Source of the DNA: Actinomycetes bacterium
Lineage (GTDB): Bacteria > Actinomycetota > Acidimicrobiia > Acidimicrobiales > RAAP-2
DNA: 5,648 nt
NCBI GenBank assembly: GCA_021826255.1
Contig: JAKBAZ010000088.1
Coordinates: 1 to 5,648 of the forward strand
Reading direction: 5' to 3'
Of this stretch, positions 1-5,648 are shown one piece after another. Position 1 is the stretch's first letter. Every line of letters starts with the position of its first letter. The notes beneath the pieces were generated by a model, which was not told the origin of the DNA, did no database searches, and saw only the letters and a list, made by a program, of their open reading frames with translations. Both the position numbers and the translations under genes were made by a program.

Positions 1-621
1 GGTGTCGCCAAACTCAAAGACCGAACGGATGAAGTCACGCTCCTCTTCTTCAATCACGTTCTCCTCGTGAGCCACGTCGGCGAGGGCCATCACCTCCGAC
101 TCGGTGACCTGGGAGCCCGAGCCCCGCAGTCCCGTGAGGGCGATCGCCCAGGTCGCGACGAGGTGCAGGGACCTCGAGATCCACGTGAGGGGAGGAAACT
201 CGACGAGCGCGGCGACCACGGGAGCGCTCACCAGAGCCGCCGAGTCCGGATGGGCCACCGCCAAGTTCTTCGGGATGGCCTCAAAGAGGGTGAAGATCAC
301 CACGACCTCCACCACCGTGGCGACGACGACGCCGGCCGCCCCGAAGAGGTGACCGGCCAAAATACCCACGAGGGTGGCCGAGACCAACTGGCAGATCAAG
401 ACGAAGAGCAAGACGGTGTTAAGAAAGTTCTCCGGCCGCTCCACGAGTTCAACGAGGGCCTTCGCGCCCCGACGGTCCTCCTCGCGCAAACTGCGGGCCC
501 GAGAGCGACTCATGCGCGTCAATGAGGTCTCGGCCATCGCGAGGAATCCCGAGAGGACGAGGAGCAGAACCACCGCGACCGCTACCGCGCTGTCGGCCGA
601 GGTCCACAGAGCCGCGATCAC
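1..621 (-). CDS. CNNM (DUF21) domain membrane protein, CorC/hemolysin C-like, N-terminal part only
   Basis: Likely a CNNM/CorC-type integral membrane protein of the family linked to Mg2+/Co2+ transport; older annotations say 'hemolysin-related'. I translated 207 codons from a GTG at 621-619; the frame is still open at the window edge, so the C-terminal half is missing. A first membrane helix lies at about residues 12-30 and runs into the family-typical segment around SGFLAMAETSLTRMSRSRA (24-42). Further hydrophobic stretches lie at about 66-90, 95-113 and 128-165, with FEAIPK at 113-118 matching the family's F-(G)E-x-x-PK motif. The cytoplasmic segment EENVIEEEERDFIRSVFEFGDT (from 186) is what normally precedes the paired CBS domains, which would lie beyond the edge. 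The GTG overlaps the ybeY stop as GTGA, implying coupled translation; the upstream GGTGAGAGG is only a poor Shine-Dalgarno. Family assignment is firm; the transported ion cannot be inferred. Confidence 0.9.
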   Translation of the reverse strand, partial: MIAALWTSADSAVAVAVVLLLVLSGFLAMAETSLTRMSRSRARSLREEDRRGAKALVELVERPENFLNTVLLFVLICQLVSATLVGILAGHLFGAAGVVVATVVEVVVIFTLFEAIPKNLAVAHPDSAALVSAPVVAALVEFPPLTWISRSLHLVATWAIALTGLRGSGSQVTESEVMALADVAHEENVIEEEERDFIRSVFEFGDT

Positions 622-1127
622 CCTCTCACCGAGGTGTAGTGGCGCCCCAGGATGTCGCGTTCGCGCGACTCCATCCTCTCGGCCTCCTCGTCCTCCACGT
701 GGTCCCACCCGCGTAGGTGCAGCACGCCGTGCACAATGAGCAGCGCGAGTTCATCCTCGAAGGAACACTCGTGATCGAGCGCGTTGCGCGCCGCGACGAC
801 GGGGCAGATCACGATGTCGCCCACCAGTTGGGGGATCTCGTCGAGGGGCGGTTCACCGGGCCCGCTCCCCCCGGCGTCGGGAACGCGTCCCCGGGGTTCG
901 GGTTCGGCGTCGATGGGAAAACTGAGCACGTCGGTGGGACCGACCTTGCCCATGAACTGCTGGTTTAACTCGGCCATCACGGTCTCGGTGGTGAAGATCA
1001 GCGAGACTTCGGCGAGACCGCTCACCCCCTCCTCCACCAGGGCGGCGCGACACAGAGCGCTCCAGCGTTCGAGGTCGATGGGGCGATCGGTCTGCTCGTC
1101 GGCGGCGTAGATGTCAATGAGACTCAA
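618..1127 (-). CDS. ybeY: YbeY endoribonuclease / rRNA maturation factor
   Basis: Single-strand-specific, metal-dependent endoribonuclease of the UPF0054 family, acting in the cytoplasm in 16S rRNA 3'-end maturation and 70S ribosome quality control. The 169-residue product carries the diagnostic metal site HGVLHLRGWDH at 133-143, with zinc ligands H133, H137 and H143. Upstream are the conserved TDVLSFPID block (65-73) and LVGDIVICPVVAARNA (101-116). Between these blocks is a Pro/Gly-rich insertion at about 74-99, which makes the protein slightly longer than compact homologues. The start is TTG at 1127-1125, overlapping the phoH stop as TTGA, with AGAGGG and GGAGAG just upstream; the next in-frame Met is residue 51, inside the domain, so the TTG is well supported. 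The 3' end overlaps the CNNM gene by four bases (618-621). Confidence 0.96.
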   Translation of the reverse strand: MSLIDIYAADEQTDRPIDLERWSALCRAALVEEGVSGLAEVSLIFTTETVMAELNQQFMGKVGPTDVLSFPIDAEPEPRGRVPDAGGSGPGEPPLDEIPQLVGDIVICPVVAARNALDHECSFEDELALLIVHGVLHLRGWDHVEDEEAERMESRERDILGRHYTSVRG

Positions 1128-2089
1128 CTCTCCGCCCTCTCGTACGCGGCCACGATGTCAGCGACGATACGGTGGCGCACTACGTCTCTGGCCCCCAGGT
1201 GGACGAAGCTGATCCCCTCCACCTCGGAGAGCACGTGTTCGATGCGCACGAGACCGGAGGTCTTGCCGTTGAGGTCGATCTGGGTGACGTCGCCCGTGAT
1301 GACCGCTTTGGAGTTAAAACCAATGCGCGTGAGAAACATCTTCATCTGCTCGGGCGTGGTGTTCTGCGCCTCGTCGAGGATGATGAAGGAGTCGTTCAGG
1401 GTCCGTCCGCGCATGAACGCGAGGGGTGCGACCTCGATCGTGCCGTTGGCGAGAAGACGCTGGGCCCCCTCGGGGGTCAACATGTCGTAGAGCGCGTCGT
1501 AGAGGGGGCGCAGGTAGGGATCGACCTTGGCCATGAGGTCTCCCGGGAGAAACCCCAAGTGCTCACCGGCCTCGACCGCCGGGCGAGTCAAGACGATGCG
1601 CTGGACCTGGCGACGGTGAAGCGCCTGGACCGCCGCCGCGACGGCCAAGTAACTCTTACCGGTACCGGCGGGACCGATCCCGAAGGTGATGATCGACGCG
1701 TCGATGGCGTCGGTGTAGCGCTTTTGTCCCGCAGTCGAGGGGCGAATGGGCTTACCCTTCACCGAACGCACCACTTCGGTACGCAGTACCTCACTCGGAC
1801 GCAAGTCTTCCTCGACCATGTGAATGGTTCGCTCGATCTTGGTGGGGTCGAGACCCTGGCCACTCTCGAGCACGAGGACCAACTCGTCGATGAGGCGTAA
1901 GACCACACCGGCGTCGGGACCTTCGAGAGTCACGTGATTACCCTGGACGCTCACCCGGGTGGCCGGAAACTTCGCCTCAATGGCACGGAGGTTCTCGTCG
2001 CGCGGACCAAGGAGTCCCGCGAGGACGTGAGTGTTCGGTACGACCGTGGTCACCTGACTGGCCGCGGCCGCGGTGGGCTCGAAACTCAT
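1124..2089 (-). CDS. phoH: PhoH family P-loop ATPase
   Basis: PhoH-like cytoplasmic ATPase (PhoH/YbeZ type), related to the N-terminal helicase-like part of superfamily 1 proteins; the family is linked to RNA metabolism and is commonly encoded beside ybeY. The 321-residue product has a KH-like N-terminal region (about 15-80) and a P-loop domain with Walker A GPAGTGKS at 139-146, TRPAVEAGEHLGFLPGD at 168-184, Walker B FIILDEAQN at 235-243 and the sensor-like TGDVTQIDL at 265-273. I chose ATG 2089-2087 because it overlaps the HIT stop as ATGA and has GGAG at 2104-2101 upstream, although the 11-base spacing is long. A GTG at 2101 would add four residues (MARR) but has that same GGAG running into the start codon. 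The biochemical role in cells remains poorly defined; RNA helicase or ATPase partner of YbeY is the working idea from family knowledge. Confidence 0.95.
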   Translation of the reverse strand: MSFEPTAAAASQVTTVVPNTHVLAGLLGPRDENLRAIEAKFPATRVSVQGNHVTLEGPDAGVVLRLIDELVLVLESGQGLDPTKIERTIHMVEEDLRPSEVLRTEVVRSVKGKPIRPSTAGQKRYTDAIDASIITFGIGPAGTGKSYLAVAAAVQALHRRQVQRIVLTRPAVEAGEHLGFLPGDLMAKVDPYLRPLYDALYDMLTPEGAQRLLANGTIEVAPLAFMRGRTLNDSFIILDEAQNTTPEQMKMFLTRIGFNSKAVITGDVTQIDLNGKTSGLVRIEHVLSEVEGISFVHLGARDVVRHRIVADIVAAYERAES

Positions 2090-2430
2090 CCGGCGGGCCA
2101 CTCCAGGTGGCGACCACCGAGAACGTGCAGGTGCAGGTGTCCCACCGAGTTCTGGGCGTCCTCTCCGACGTTCATGACGAGTCGGTACCCGCTCTCGCGC
2201 ACACCTTCGAGGTCGGCCACCCGTTGGGCCAGCACCACGAGGTCGTCCACTACTCCACGGTCCTCGAGGCGCACGGTGTCGGCGCTATCGACGTGAACCT
2301 TCGGCACCACGAGGACGTGGACCGGGGCGCTCGGGGCGATGTCGTAGAACGCGTAGGACCGTTCGGACTCGGCCACCTTGGTGGAGGGAACCTCACCGCG
2401 CACGATCTGACAAAAGAGACACTCACTCAT
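2086..2430 (-). CDS. HIT family (HINT-like) nucleotide hydrolase
   Basis: Small histidine-triad protein of the HINT branch, which hydrolyses purine nucleoside phosphoramidates such as AMP-lysine conjugates. The 114-residue product starts with the typical SECLFCQIVRGEVP, has the conserved AFYDIAPSAPVHVLVVPK segment (27-44), and ends with the triad GHLHLHVLGGRHLEWPAG. The triad histidines are H98, H100 and H102; by analogy with human HINT1, H100 is the nucleophile. The C-terminal WPAG matches the conserved HINT tail. I prefer ATG 2430-2428 because it matches the family's usual N-terminus and has AGGGA five to six bases upstream. An in-frame ATG at 2451-2449 would add seven residues (MGNDRDE), overlap the rsmE end by eight bases, and also has a G-run upstream. 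The 3' end overlaps phoH by four bases. The physiological substrate is not known from the sequence. Confidence 0.95.
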   Translation of the reverse strand: MSECLFCQIVRGEVPSTKVAESERSYAFYDIAPSAPVHVLVVPKVHVDSADTVRLEDRGVVDDLVVLAQRVADLEGVRESGYRLVMNVGEDAQNSVGHLHLHVLGGRHLEWPAG

Positions 2431-2443
2431 CTCGTCCCTATCA

Positions 2444-3154
2444 TTACCCATTTTTGTCCCCGCCGAGAATGACGTCCCCGTCCTCACCCCCGAGGCACAC
2501 AAGAGCCGCTCCCACCACCGCCGCCGTTTCGGAGCGCAGGACCCGTTGGCCCAAGCTGACGCGGCGGCGCTCGGGGGCCCACTCGCCGGGAGCAAATCCT
2601 CCTTCGGGCCCAATCGCCAGGGCGTTCAGCCCCCGCCAGTCCGCCGAGCCGTCGAAGTCGCAGACCGCGACGGCGGCGGGAACCTCACCCGGGGTCAGCG
2701 GTTCGTCGACCACGAGGTCGAAGGTACGCCGACACTGTCCGGCCGCCTCGAGGGCCAGACGACGCCAGCGGGCCAGACTCTTTCGGCGAGCGTCGTCGCG
2801 GTAGCGCACGGCCAGCCGTTGGGTGACGAGGGGCACCACTCGACTCACTCCGAGTTCGACCGCCTTCACGAGGGCCCATTCGTCTCGATCACCCTTAAGA
2901 GGCGAGAGGTAGAGAGTGGTCTCACGGGGCTCGGGGTCCCGTTCGACGTCGGAGACGACCTCGAGGTCACTCGAGCCCACCCGGCACAGGCGCCACCCGC
3001 CTCGCCCGTCGCTCACCACGATCTCTTCGCCCACTCGCGCCCGCAGAACCTGGCGCAGGTGGTGGTTCTGCTCGGACTCGAGAACGGGTCGCTCTAGGTC
3101 CGCCACACGTAGTTGAGTGAGCGCCGAACGGCGCCGATCCCACTCGAGGAGCAT
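2444..3154 (-). CDS. rsmE: 16S rRNA (uracil(1498)-N3)-methyltransferase RsmE
   Basis: SPOUT-class methyltransferase that uses S-adenosylmethionine to form m3U1498 in 16S rRNA of the small subunit, as a dimer. The 236-residue length is normal for the family. An N-terminal PUA-like RNA-binding domain (about 14-72) contains ESEQNHHLRQVLRARVGEEI. The trefoil-knot domain shows LKGDRDEWALVKAVELGV (86-103), EAAGQCRR (136-143), IGPEGGF (181-187) and LGQRVLRSETA (201-211), which are the family's cofactor and catalytic blocks. ATG 3154-3152 overlaps the dnaJ stop by one base (TGATG), with GGAAG at 3164-3160 as a modest ribosome site five bases upstream, so reinitiation after dnaJ is likely. The stop (2446-2444) is 13 bases before the preferred HIT start. 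Its place behind dnaJ is common in actinobacteria and some other Gram-positive lineages. Confidence 0.96.
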   Translation of the reverse strand: MLLEWDRRRSALTQLRVADLERPVLESEQNHHLRQVLRARVGEEIVVSDGRGGWRLCRVGSSDLEVVSDVERDPEPRETTLYLSPLKGDRDEWALVKAVELGVSRVVPLVTQRLAVRYRDDARRKSLARWRRLALEAAGQCRRTFDLVVDEPLTPGEVPAAVAVCDFDGSADWRGLNALAIGPEGGFAPGEWAPERRRVSLGQRVLRSETAAVVGAALVCLGGEDGDVILGGDKNG

Positions 3155-4242
3155 CAGCGCTTCCGCTTACGAAAGAGTCCCCCGTGCGAGGCGGGCACCT
3201 CGTGGCCCTGGTGCGCCGCGAGCTGGGTGAGCAGATCTCGCTCGACGTCGTCTAACTCCGTCGGGACGTCGACAATGACGTGGACGTAGAGATCACCTCG
3301 GCCTCGACCGTGGAGGTGAGTCACCCCCTCGTGACGGAGCCGTTGCACGGTGTGCGATTGGGTCCCGGGGGCGATCTCCAGGGCGTGAGTCTCGCGCAGG
3401 GTGGGCACCGTGATGCTGGCCCCGAGGACTGCCTGGGTGAAACTGACGTGCGCCTCGTAGTGCAGGTCGTCGCCTTCGCGGACGAATCGCTCGTCGGGCG
3501 CCACGCGCAGGTGCACGTAGAGGTTGCCCGCCGGCCCTCCCCTCGGCCCCACCGGTCCCCGATCAGCCAGACGCATCGTCGAGCCGTCCTCAACACCCGC
3601 GGGAACCTGAATAGTGAGCGTGCTCGTCTGATTCTCCCGGCCGTCGCCACGACACGTCTCACACGGCGTCTCGATACGCGTGCCCACGCCCTGACAGCGC
3701 GGACAGACGGTGGTCGTCACCATCTGGCCGAGAATGGACTGGCGAACGCGACGAACCTCGCCGGCTCCGGCGCACTCGAGACAGGTCACGGGGGAGGTTC
3801 CGGGTGCGGCACCCGTGCCGGAGCACTCGTGGCAGCGCTGGGGCAGGGTCACGGTGATGTCCCGACTCACGCCGAAGGCCGCCTCGTCGAGAGTGATCTC
3901 GAGGGCCACTTCGGCGTCGGGACCGGGTTGGGGGCCCCGACGTTGACGAGGACCCCCCATACCGCCGAAGAACATGTCGAAGATGTCCTGCACCGATCCC
4001 CCACCGAAGGGATTCTGGCCCCCTCCAACGTCGGAACCGAACCGGTCGTAGTTCGCTCTGCGCTCGGGGTCCGAGAGAATCTCGTAGGCCTGGGACACCT
4101 CTTTAAAGCGCGCTTCGGCGGCGGGGTTGTCCGGATTGGTGTCCGGGTGCAACTCTCGCGCCAATTTGCGGTAGGCCCGCTTCAGCTCCTCGGCCGAGGC
4201 CGTTCTCGAGACTCCGAGGACCTCGTAGAGATCAGTCGCCAC
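3154..4242 (-). CDS. dnaJ: Type I J-domain co-chaperone DnaJ
   Basis: Hsp40 co-chaperone that delivers unfolded clients to DnaK and stimulates its ATPase. The 362-residue product has all type I parts in order: J domain 1-69 with HPD at 32-34, a short Gly/Phe linker (about 73-97), then the C-terminal domains interrupted by four CxxCxGxG zinc repeats (C137/C140, C154/C157, C180/C183, C194/C197), all cysteines intact. The tail is strongly basic (RKRKR). The start is GTG 4242-4240, chosen because AGAAGGGAG (4256-4248) stands five bases upstream and MATDLYEVLGV is the normal N-terminus. It overlaps the hrcA end by 11 bases. Pairing with hrcA rather than with grpE/dnaK matches the second DnaJ (often called DnaJ2) of actinobacteria, so a dnaK-linked paralogue probably exists elsewhere in the genome; that is inference. 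Confidence 0.97.
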   Translation of the reverse strand: MATDLYEVLGVSRTASAEELKRAYRKLARELHPDTNPDNPAAEARFKEVSQAYEILSDPERRANYDRFGSDVGGGQNPFGGGSVQDIFDMFFGGMGGPRQRRGPQPGPDAEVALEITLDEAAFGVSRDITVTLPQRCHECSGTGAAPGTSPVTCLECAGAGEVRRVRQSILGQMVTTTVCPRCQGVGTRIETPCETCRGDGRENQTSTLTIQVPAGVEDGSTMRLADRGPVGPRGGPAGNLYVHLRVAPDERFVREGDDLHYEAHVSFTQAVLGASITVPTLRETHALEIAPGTQSHTVQRLRHEGVTHLHGRGRGDLYVHVIVDVPTELDDVERDLLTQLAAHQGHEVPASHGGLFRKRKR

Positions 4243-5281
4243 CGGCGCTCCCTTCTAAATGCTGGGCGAGATTCTTCGACACCGCGGTCGCCGCCGCCAT
4301 GACTTCTTGGTACTTCATTCGAGTCGGGCCGATAAGCCCCACGGCCCCGGCCGCGACTCCGTCCACGTGAATCGGCGCCACCACGACGGCCGTACTCGAG
4401 AGTGGGGCGTAGCCGTGTTCCGAACCGATTGCCACCGAGACACCCCGATCGAGCATGTCTTCGACGAGAGAGACGACGAGGAGTTCCTCTTCGAGGATGG
4501 AGAGCACCTGACGGACGGTCTCGACACTGTCGAAGACCTCGGCGACCTTGGAGGCGCCGCCGATGAAGACCTTCTCGTCCTCACGGGTGGGACGCTCCGC
4601 GTGCAAGACGGCCACCGCCTCGGCGATGAGGAGGGAGCTGGAGTCGCTCCGAGAGGGTACCTGGACCCTCGATTCGAGCGTTGTGCCCACGAGCAGCGCG
4701 TTCAACTGCTGGGACGCCTCTACGCAGGTCGCGTAGTCGATGTCGTCGGTCGTGACGACGGAGTGCTTCAAAACGGTGCCGTCAGAGAACACGGTCACGA
4801 GGAGTTGGTGGCGCCGTTCGAGATTGACCAGTTGCACCGAGAGAATTGTGGCGTGAGTGGCCGTCGTTCCCACCACCACCGAGGTGTAGCCCGACAACTG
4901 CGCGAGAAGGGCTGAGGTTCGTTCGAGAACGTCCTCGACTTCCCCACGCACCCCGGTGAAGAAGTCACGCAGTTGGAACTGCTGGGCCGAACCGAGTTCG
5001 CCCGACTGGAGGTGATCGACGAAGTATCGATACCCCTTATCGGTCGGAATGCGGCCAGCCGAGGTGTGGGGCTGGGCGAGGTACCCCTCTCGCTCCAACG
5101 AGACCATCTCGTTGCGCACGGTCGCTGGTGAGACCCCGAGATCGGCGTGTTGGGCGACCGCCGTGGACCCCACGGGCTGGGCGGTATCGATGTGTTCGGC
5201 CACCACCGCTTCGAGAATGGTGGCCTTCCGGGCGTCGAGGTCGGACTCCCCGGAGTTGCGCGGTGATCCGCGTCGGGCCAT
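4232..5281 (-). CDS. hrcA: Heat-inducible transcription repressor HrcA
   Basis: Repressor of class I heat-shock genes; it binds CIRCE operators, and in well-studied bacteria its activity depends on GroEL. The 349-residue product is of normal length. The N-terminal winged helix-turn-helix (about 18-90) includes GVSPATVRNEMVSLEREGYL (49-68) and HTSAGRIPTDKGYRYFVD (72-89), the strongest family signature. The remainder is the GAF-like dimerisation region, including KVFIGGASKVAEVFDS and a C-terminal IGPTRMKYQEVMAAATAVSKNLA. ATG 5281-5279 is fixed by a strong ribosome site (AAGGAGGG, 5292-5285) and by the CIRCE just upstream, which makes the gene autoregulated. The first 15 or so residues (MARRGSPRNSGESDL) are a polar extension ahead of the DNA-binding domain. 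First gene of the seven-gene unit. Confidence 0.97.
   Translation of the reverse strand: MARRGSPRNSGESDLDARKATILEAVVAEHIDTAQPVGSTAVAQHADLGVSPATVRNEMVSLEREGYLAQPHTSAGRIPTDKGYRYFVDHLQSGELGSAQQFQLRDFFTGVRGEVEDVLERTSALLAQLSGYTSVVVGTTATHATILSVQLVNLERRHQLLVTVFSDGTVLKHSVVTTDDIDYATCVEASQQLNALLVGTTLESRVQVPSRSDSSSLLIAEAVAVLHAERPTREDEKVFIGGASKVAEVFDSVETVRQVLSILEEELLVVSLVEDMLDRGVSVAIGSEHGYAPLSSTAVVVAPIHVDGVAAGAVGLIGPTRMKYQEVMAAATAVSKNLAQHLEGSAGGD
4248..4256 (-). promoter_or_regulatory. Ribosome binding site of dnaJ, inside hrcA
   Basis: AGAAGGGAG lies within the last codons of hrcA, five bases before the dnaJ GTG. It decides the GTG start at 4242 and allows independent or coupled initiation of dnaJ while hrcA is being finished. 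Confidence 0.75.
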
Positions 5282-5284
5282 GGT

Positions 5285-5292
5285 CCCTCCTT
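5285..5292 (-). promoter_or_regulatory. Strong ribosome binding site of hrcA
   Basis: AAGGAGGG reads on the minus strand between the CIRCE and the hrcA ATG, ending three bases before it. It fixes the hrcA start and is the best Shine-Dalgarno in the window. Confidence 0.85.
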
Positions 5293-5321
5293 GCTAGCAC
5301 TCGATTCTACCGAGTGCTAGC
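5293..5321 (-). promoter_or_regulatory. CIRCE operator (HrcA binding site) upstream of hrcA
   Basis: On the minus strand the site reads GCTAGCACTC, nine bases (GGTAGAATC), then GAGTGCTAGC: perfect 10-base arms. The known consensus is TTAGCACTC-N9-GAGTGCTAA. The only departure is the outermost consensus base on each side, T to C matched by A to G, so the palindrome is kept. It ends 11 bases before the hrcA start codon and is expected to be bound by the HrcA encoded immediately downstream. Confidence 0.97.
5304..5309 (-). promoter_or_regulatory. Candidate -10 element inside the CIRCE spacer
   Basis: TAGAAT on the minus strand matches TATAAT at five of six positions and lies within the nine-base CIRCE spacer. 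A start about seven bases downstream (near 5297) would give a leader of roughly 16 bases consisting of the distal CIRCE arm and the Shine-Dalgarno. At 16-18 bases upstream I see no TTGACA-like -35 (GCGTCG at 17), so the promoter call is tentative. Confidence 0.5.
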
Positions 5322-5331
5322 CATCGCGACG

Positions 5332-5393
5332 CCCGCTCGTTCGAAGGTACTGAGAGGAGTGCACGGCGTGTTGGTCGCACCGGAACGAACGGG
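5332..5393. repeat. Imperfect 11-base inverted repeat between the VOC gene and hrcA
   Basis: CCCGCTCGTTC at 5332-5342 faces GAACGAACGGG at 5383-5393. The arms are complementary except one position, which becomes a G-U pair in a minus-strand transcript. The loop is 40 bases. No U-run follows the promoter-proximal arm, so it does not look like a canonical intrinsic terminator. It could be a structured 3' end of the VOC transcript, an operator, or chance in GC-rich DNA. Confidence 0.35.
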
Positions 5394-5400
5394 CCAACGC

Positions 5401-5648
5401 TTACCCGAGCGTTTGAGTCCAGAGACAAAAAGGGTGTCCCGCTGGATCCAAGAGAACGCGCCAAAGGTCGGGCGAGGGTTGGTCGTCGACCACCCGGGCG
5501 CCCAGGCGAACCATCTCTTCTTGAGCCTGATCGAGGTCGTCCACCTGAAGGTCAAGGTGAATCTGCTTGGGCGTGGCGTCGTCGTTCCACGTCGGAGCTC
5601 GATAGTTGTCCACTCGAACGGCGCCGAGCCATCCCCGATAGATCGGAA
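5401..5648 (-). CDS. VOC (glyoxalase/bleomycin resistance-like) family protein, C-terminal part only
   Basis: The last 81 codons of a protein whose beginning lies beyond the right edge; the frame is open from 5646 to the TAA at 5403-5401, so an internal GTG at 5613 is not needed as a start. The visible part resembles the C-terminal beta-alpha-beta-beta-beta half of vicinal-oxygen-chelate proteins: NYRAPTWNDDATPKQIHLDLQVDDLDQA, followed by an amphipathic helix and LLDPAGHPFCLW, the characteristic ending of actinobacterial glyoxalase-like proteins. H30 of the visible part (in QIHLDLQ) is a possible metal or ligand contact, but VOC members differ widely in chemistry, so no substrate can be named. 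The gene ends 119 bases before hrcA, with an operator and promoter between, so it is probably a separate unit. Confidence 0.85.
   Translation of the reverse strand, partial: PIYRGWLGAVRVDNYRAPTWNDDATPKQIHLDLQVDDLDQAQEEMVRLGARVVDDQPSPDLWRVLLDPAGHPFCLWTQTLG

Noticed and set aside
67..525. 152-codon open frame on the plus strand
   Set aside because: Antisense to the CNNM gene; its charged, His/Arg/Asp-rich translation is typical of a reverse-complement frame, while the minus strand encodes clear membrane helices.
1172..1900. 242-codon open frame on the plus strand
   Set aside because: Antisense shadow of phoH; its composition mirrors the phoH codons and it shows no family signature.
2431..2613. 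N-terminal extension of the HIT protein up to 2613
   Set aside because: It would overlap rsmE by about 170 bases, and its sequence is out-of-frame rsmE without similarity to HIT proteins.
2546..3097. 183-codon open frame on the plus strand
   Set aside because: Antisense shadow of rsmE with no recognisable motif.
3280..4302. 340-codon open frame on the plus strand
   Set aside because: It lies antisense to dnaJ and the end of hrcA, has no recognisable domain, and is explained by the codon bias of GC-rich DNA; dnaJ on the other strand has every family motif.
4259..4915. 218-codon open frame on the plus strand
   Set aside because: Antisense to hrcA, low-complexity Asp/Glu/Arg/His-rich translation, no domain; hrcA is unambiguous.
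5307..5555. 82-codon minus-strand frame reaching into the CIRCE
   Set aside because: Out of frame with the VOC protein and runs through the regulatory gap; no domain or ribosome site.
1..5648. A novel defence, mobile or biosynthetic system
   Set aside because: Every stretch except the 119-base gap before hrcA is occupied by a recognisable conserved housekeeping or VOC-family gene; no transposase, integrase, CRISPR repeats, tRNA or unexplained coding sequence was found.

Overview
The window is a high-GC stretch whose genes all run on the minus strand. Gene order (hrcA, dnaJ, rsmE, HIT, phoH, ybeY, CNNM/CBS transporter), frequent GTG/TTG starts and the style of the proteins point to Actinomycetota. 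A lineage such as Acidimicrobiia is plausible, but that narrower placement is an impression I cannot verify without a search.

Layout in transcription order, right to left. The 3' part of a VOC/glyoxalase-like gene lies at 5401-5648 and is cut by the window edge. A gap of about 119 bases (5282-5400) follows. It holds a CIRCE operator with perfect 10-base arms and a 9-base spacer (5293-5321), a -10-like TAGAAT inside that spacer, a strong Shine-Dalgarno, and a separate imperfect inverted repeat (5332-5393). Then come seven tightly packed genes: hrcA (heat-shock repressor), dnaJ (type I co-chaperone), rsmE (16S rRNA m3U methyltransferase), an HINT-like HIT hydrolase, phoH (P-loop ATPase), ybeY (rRNA maturation endoribonuclease), and the first 207 codons of a CNNM-domain membrane protein that runs off the left edge. 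Junctions are overlaps of 11, 1, 4, 4 and 3 bases, plus one 13-base gap, so the block is almost certainly one transcription unit with translational coupling.

Functionally, HrcA should bind the CIRCE in front of its own gene and so control the whole block. DnaJ serves the DnaK chaperone cycle, while RsmE, YbeY and possibly PhoH act on ribosome maturation and RNA quality. The arrangement therefore suggests that protein-folding stress and ribosome maintenance are controlled together from one HrcA-regulated promoter. This is a recognisable, conserved housekeeping neighbourhood. I see no mobile element, CRISPR array, tRNA or rRNA, defence system or other novel system. The points worth a second look are regulatory details and start-codon choices.
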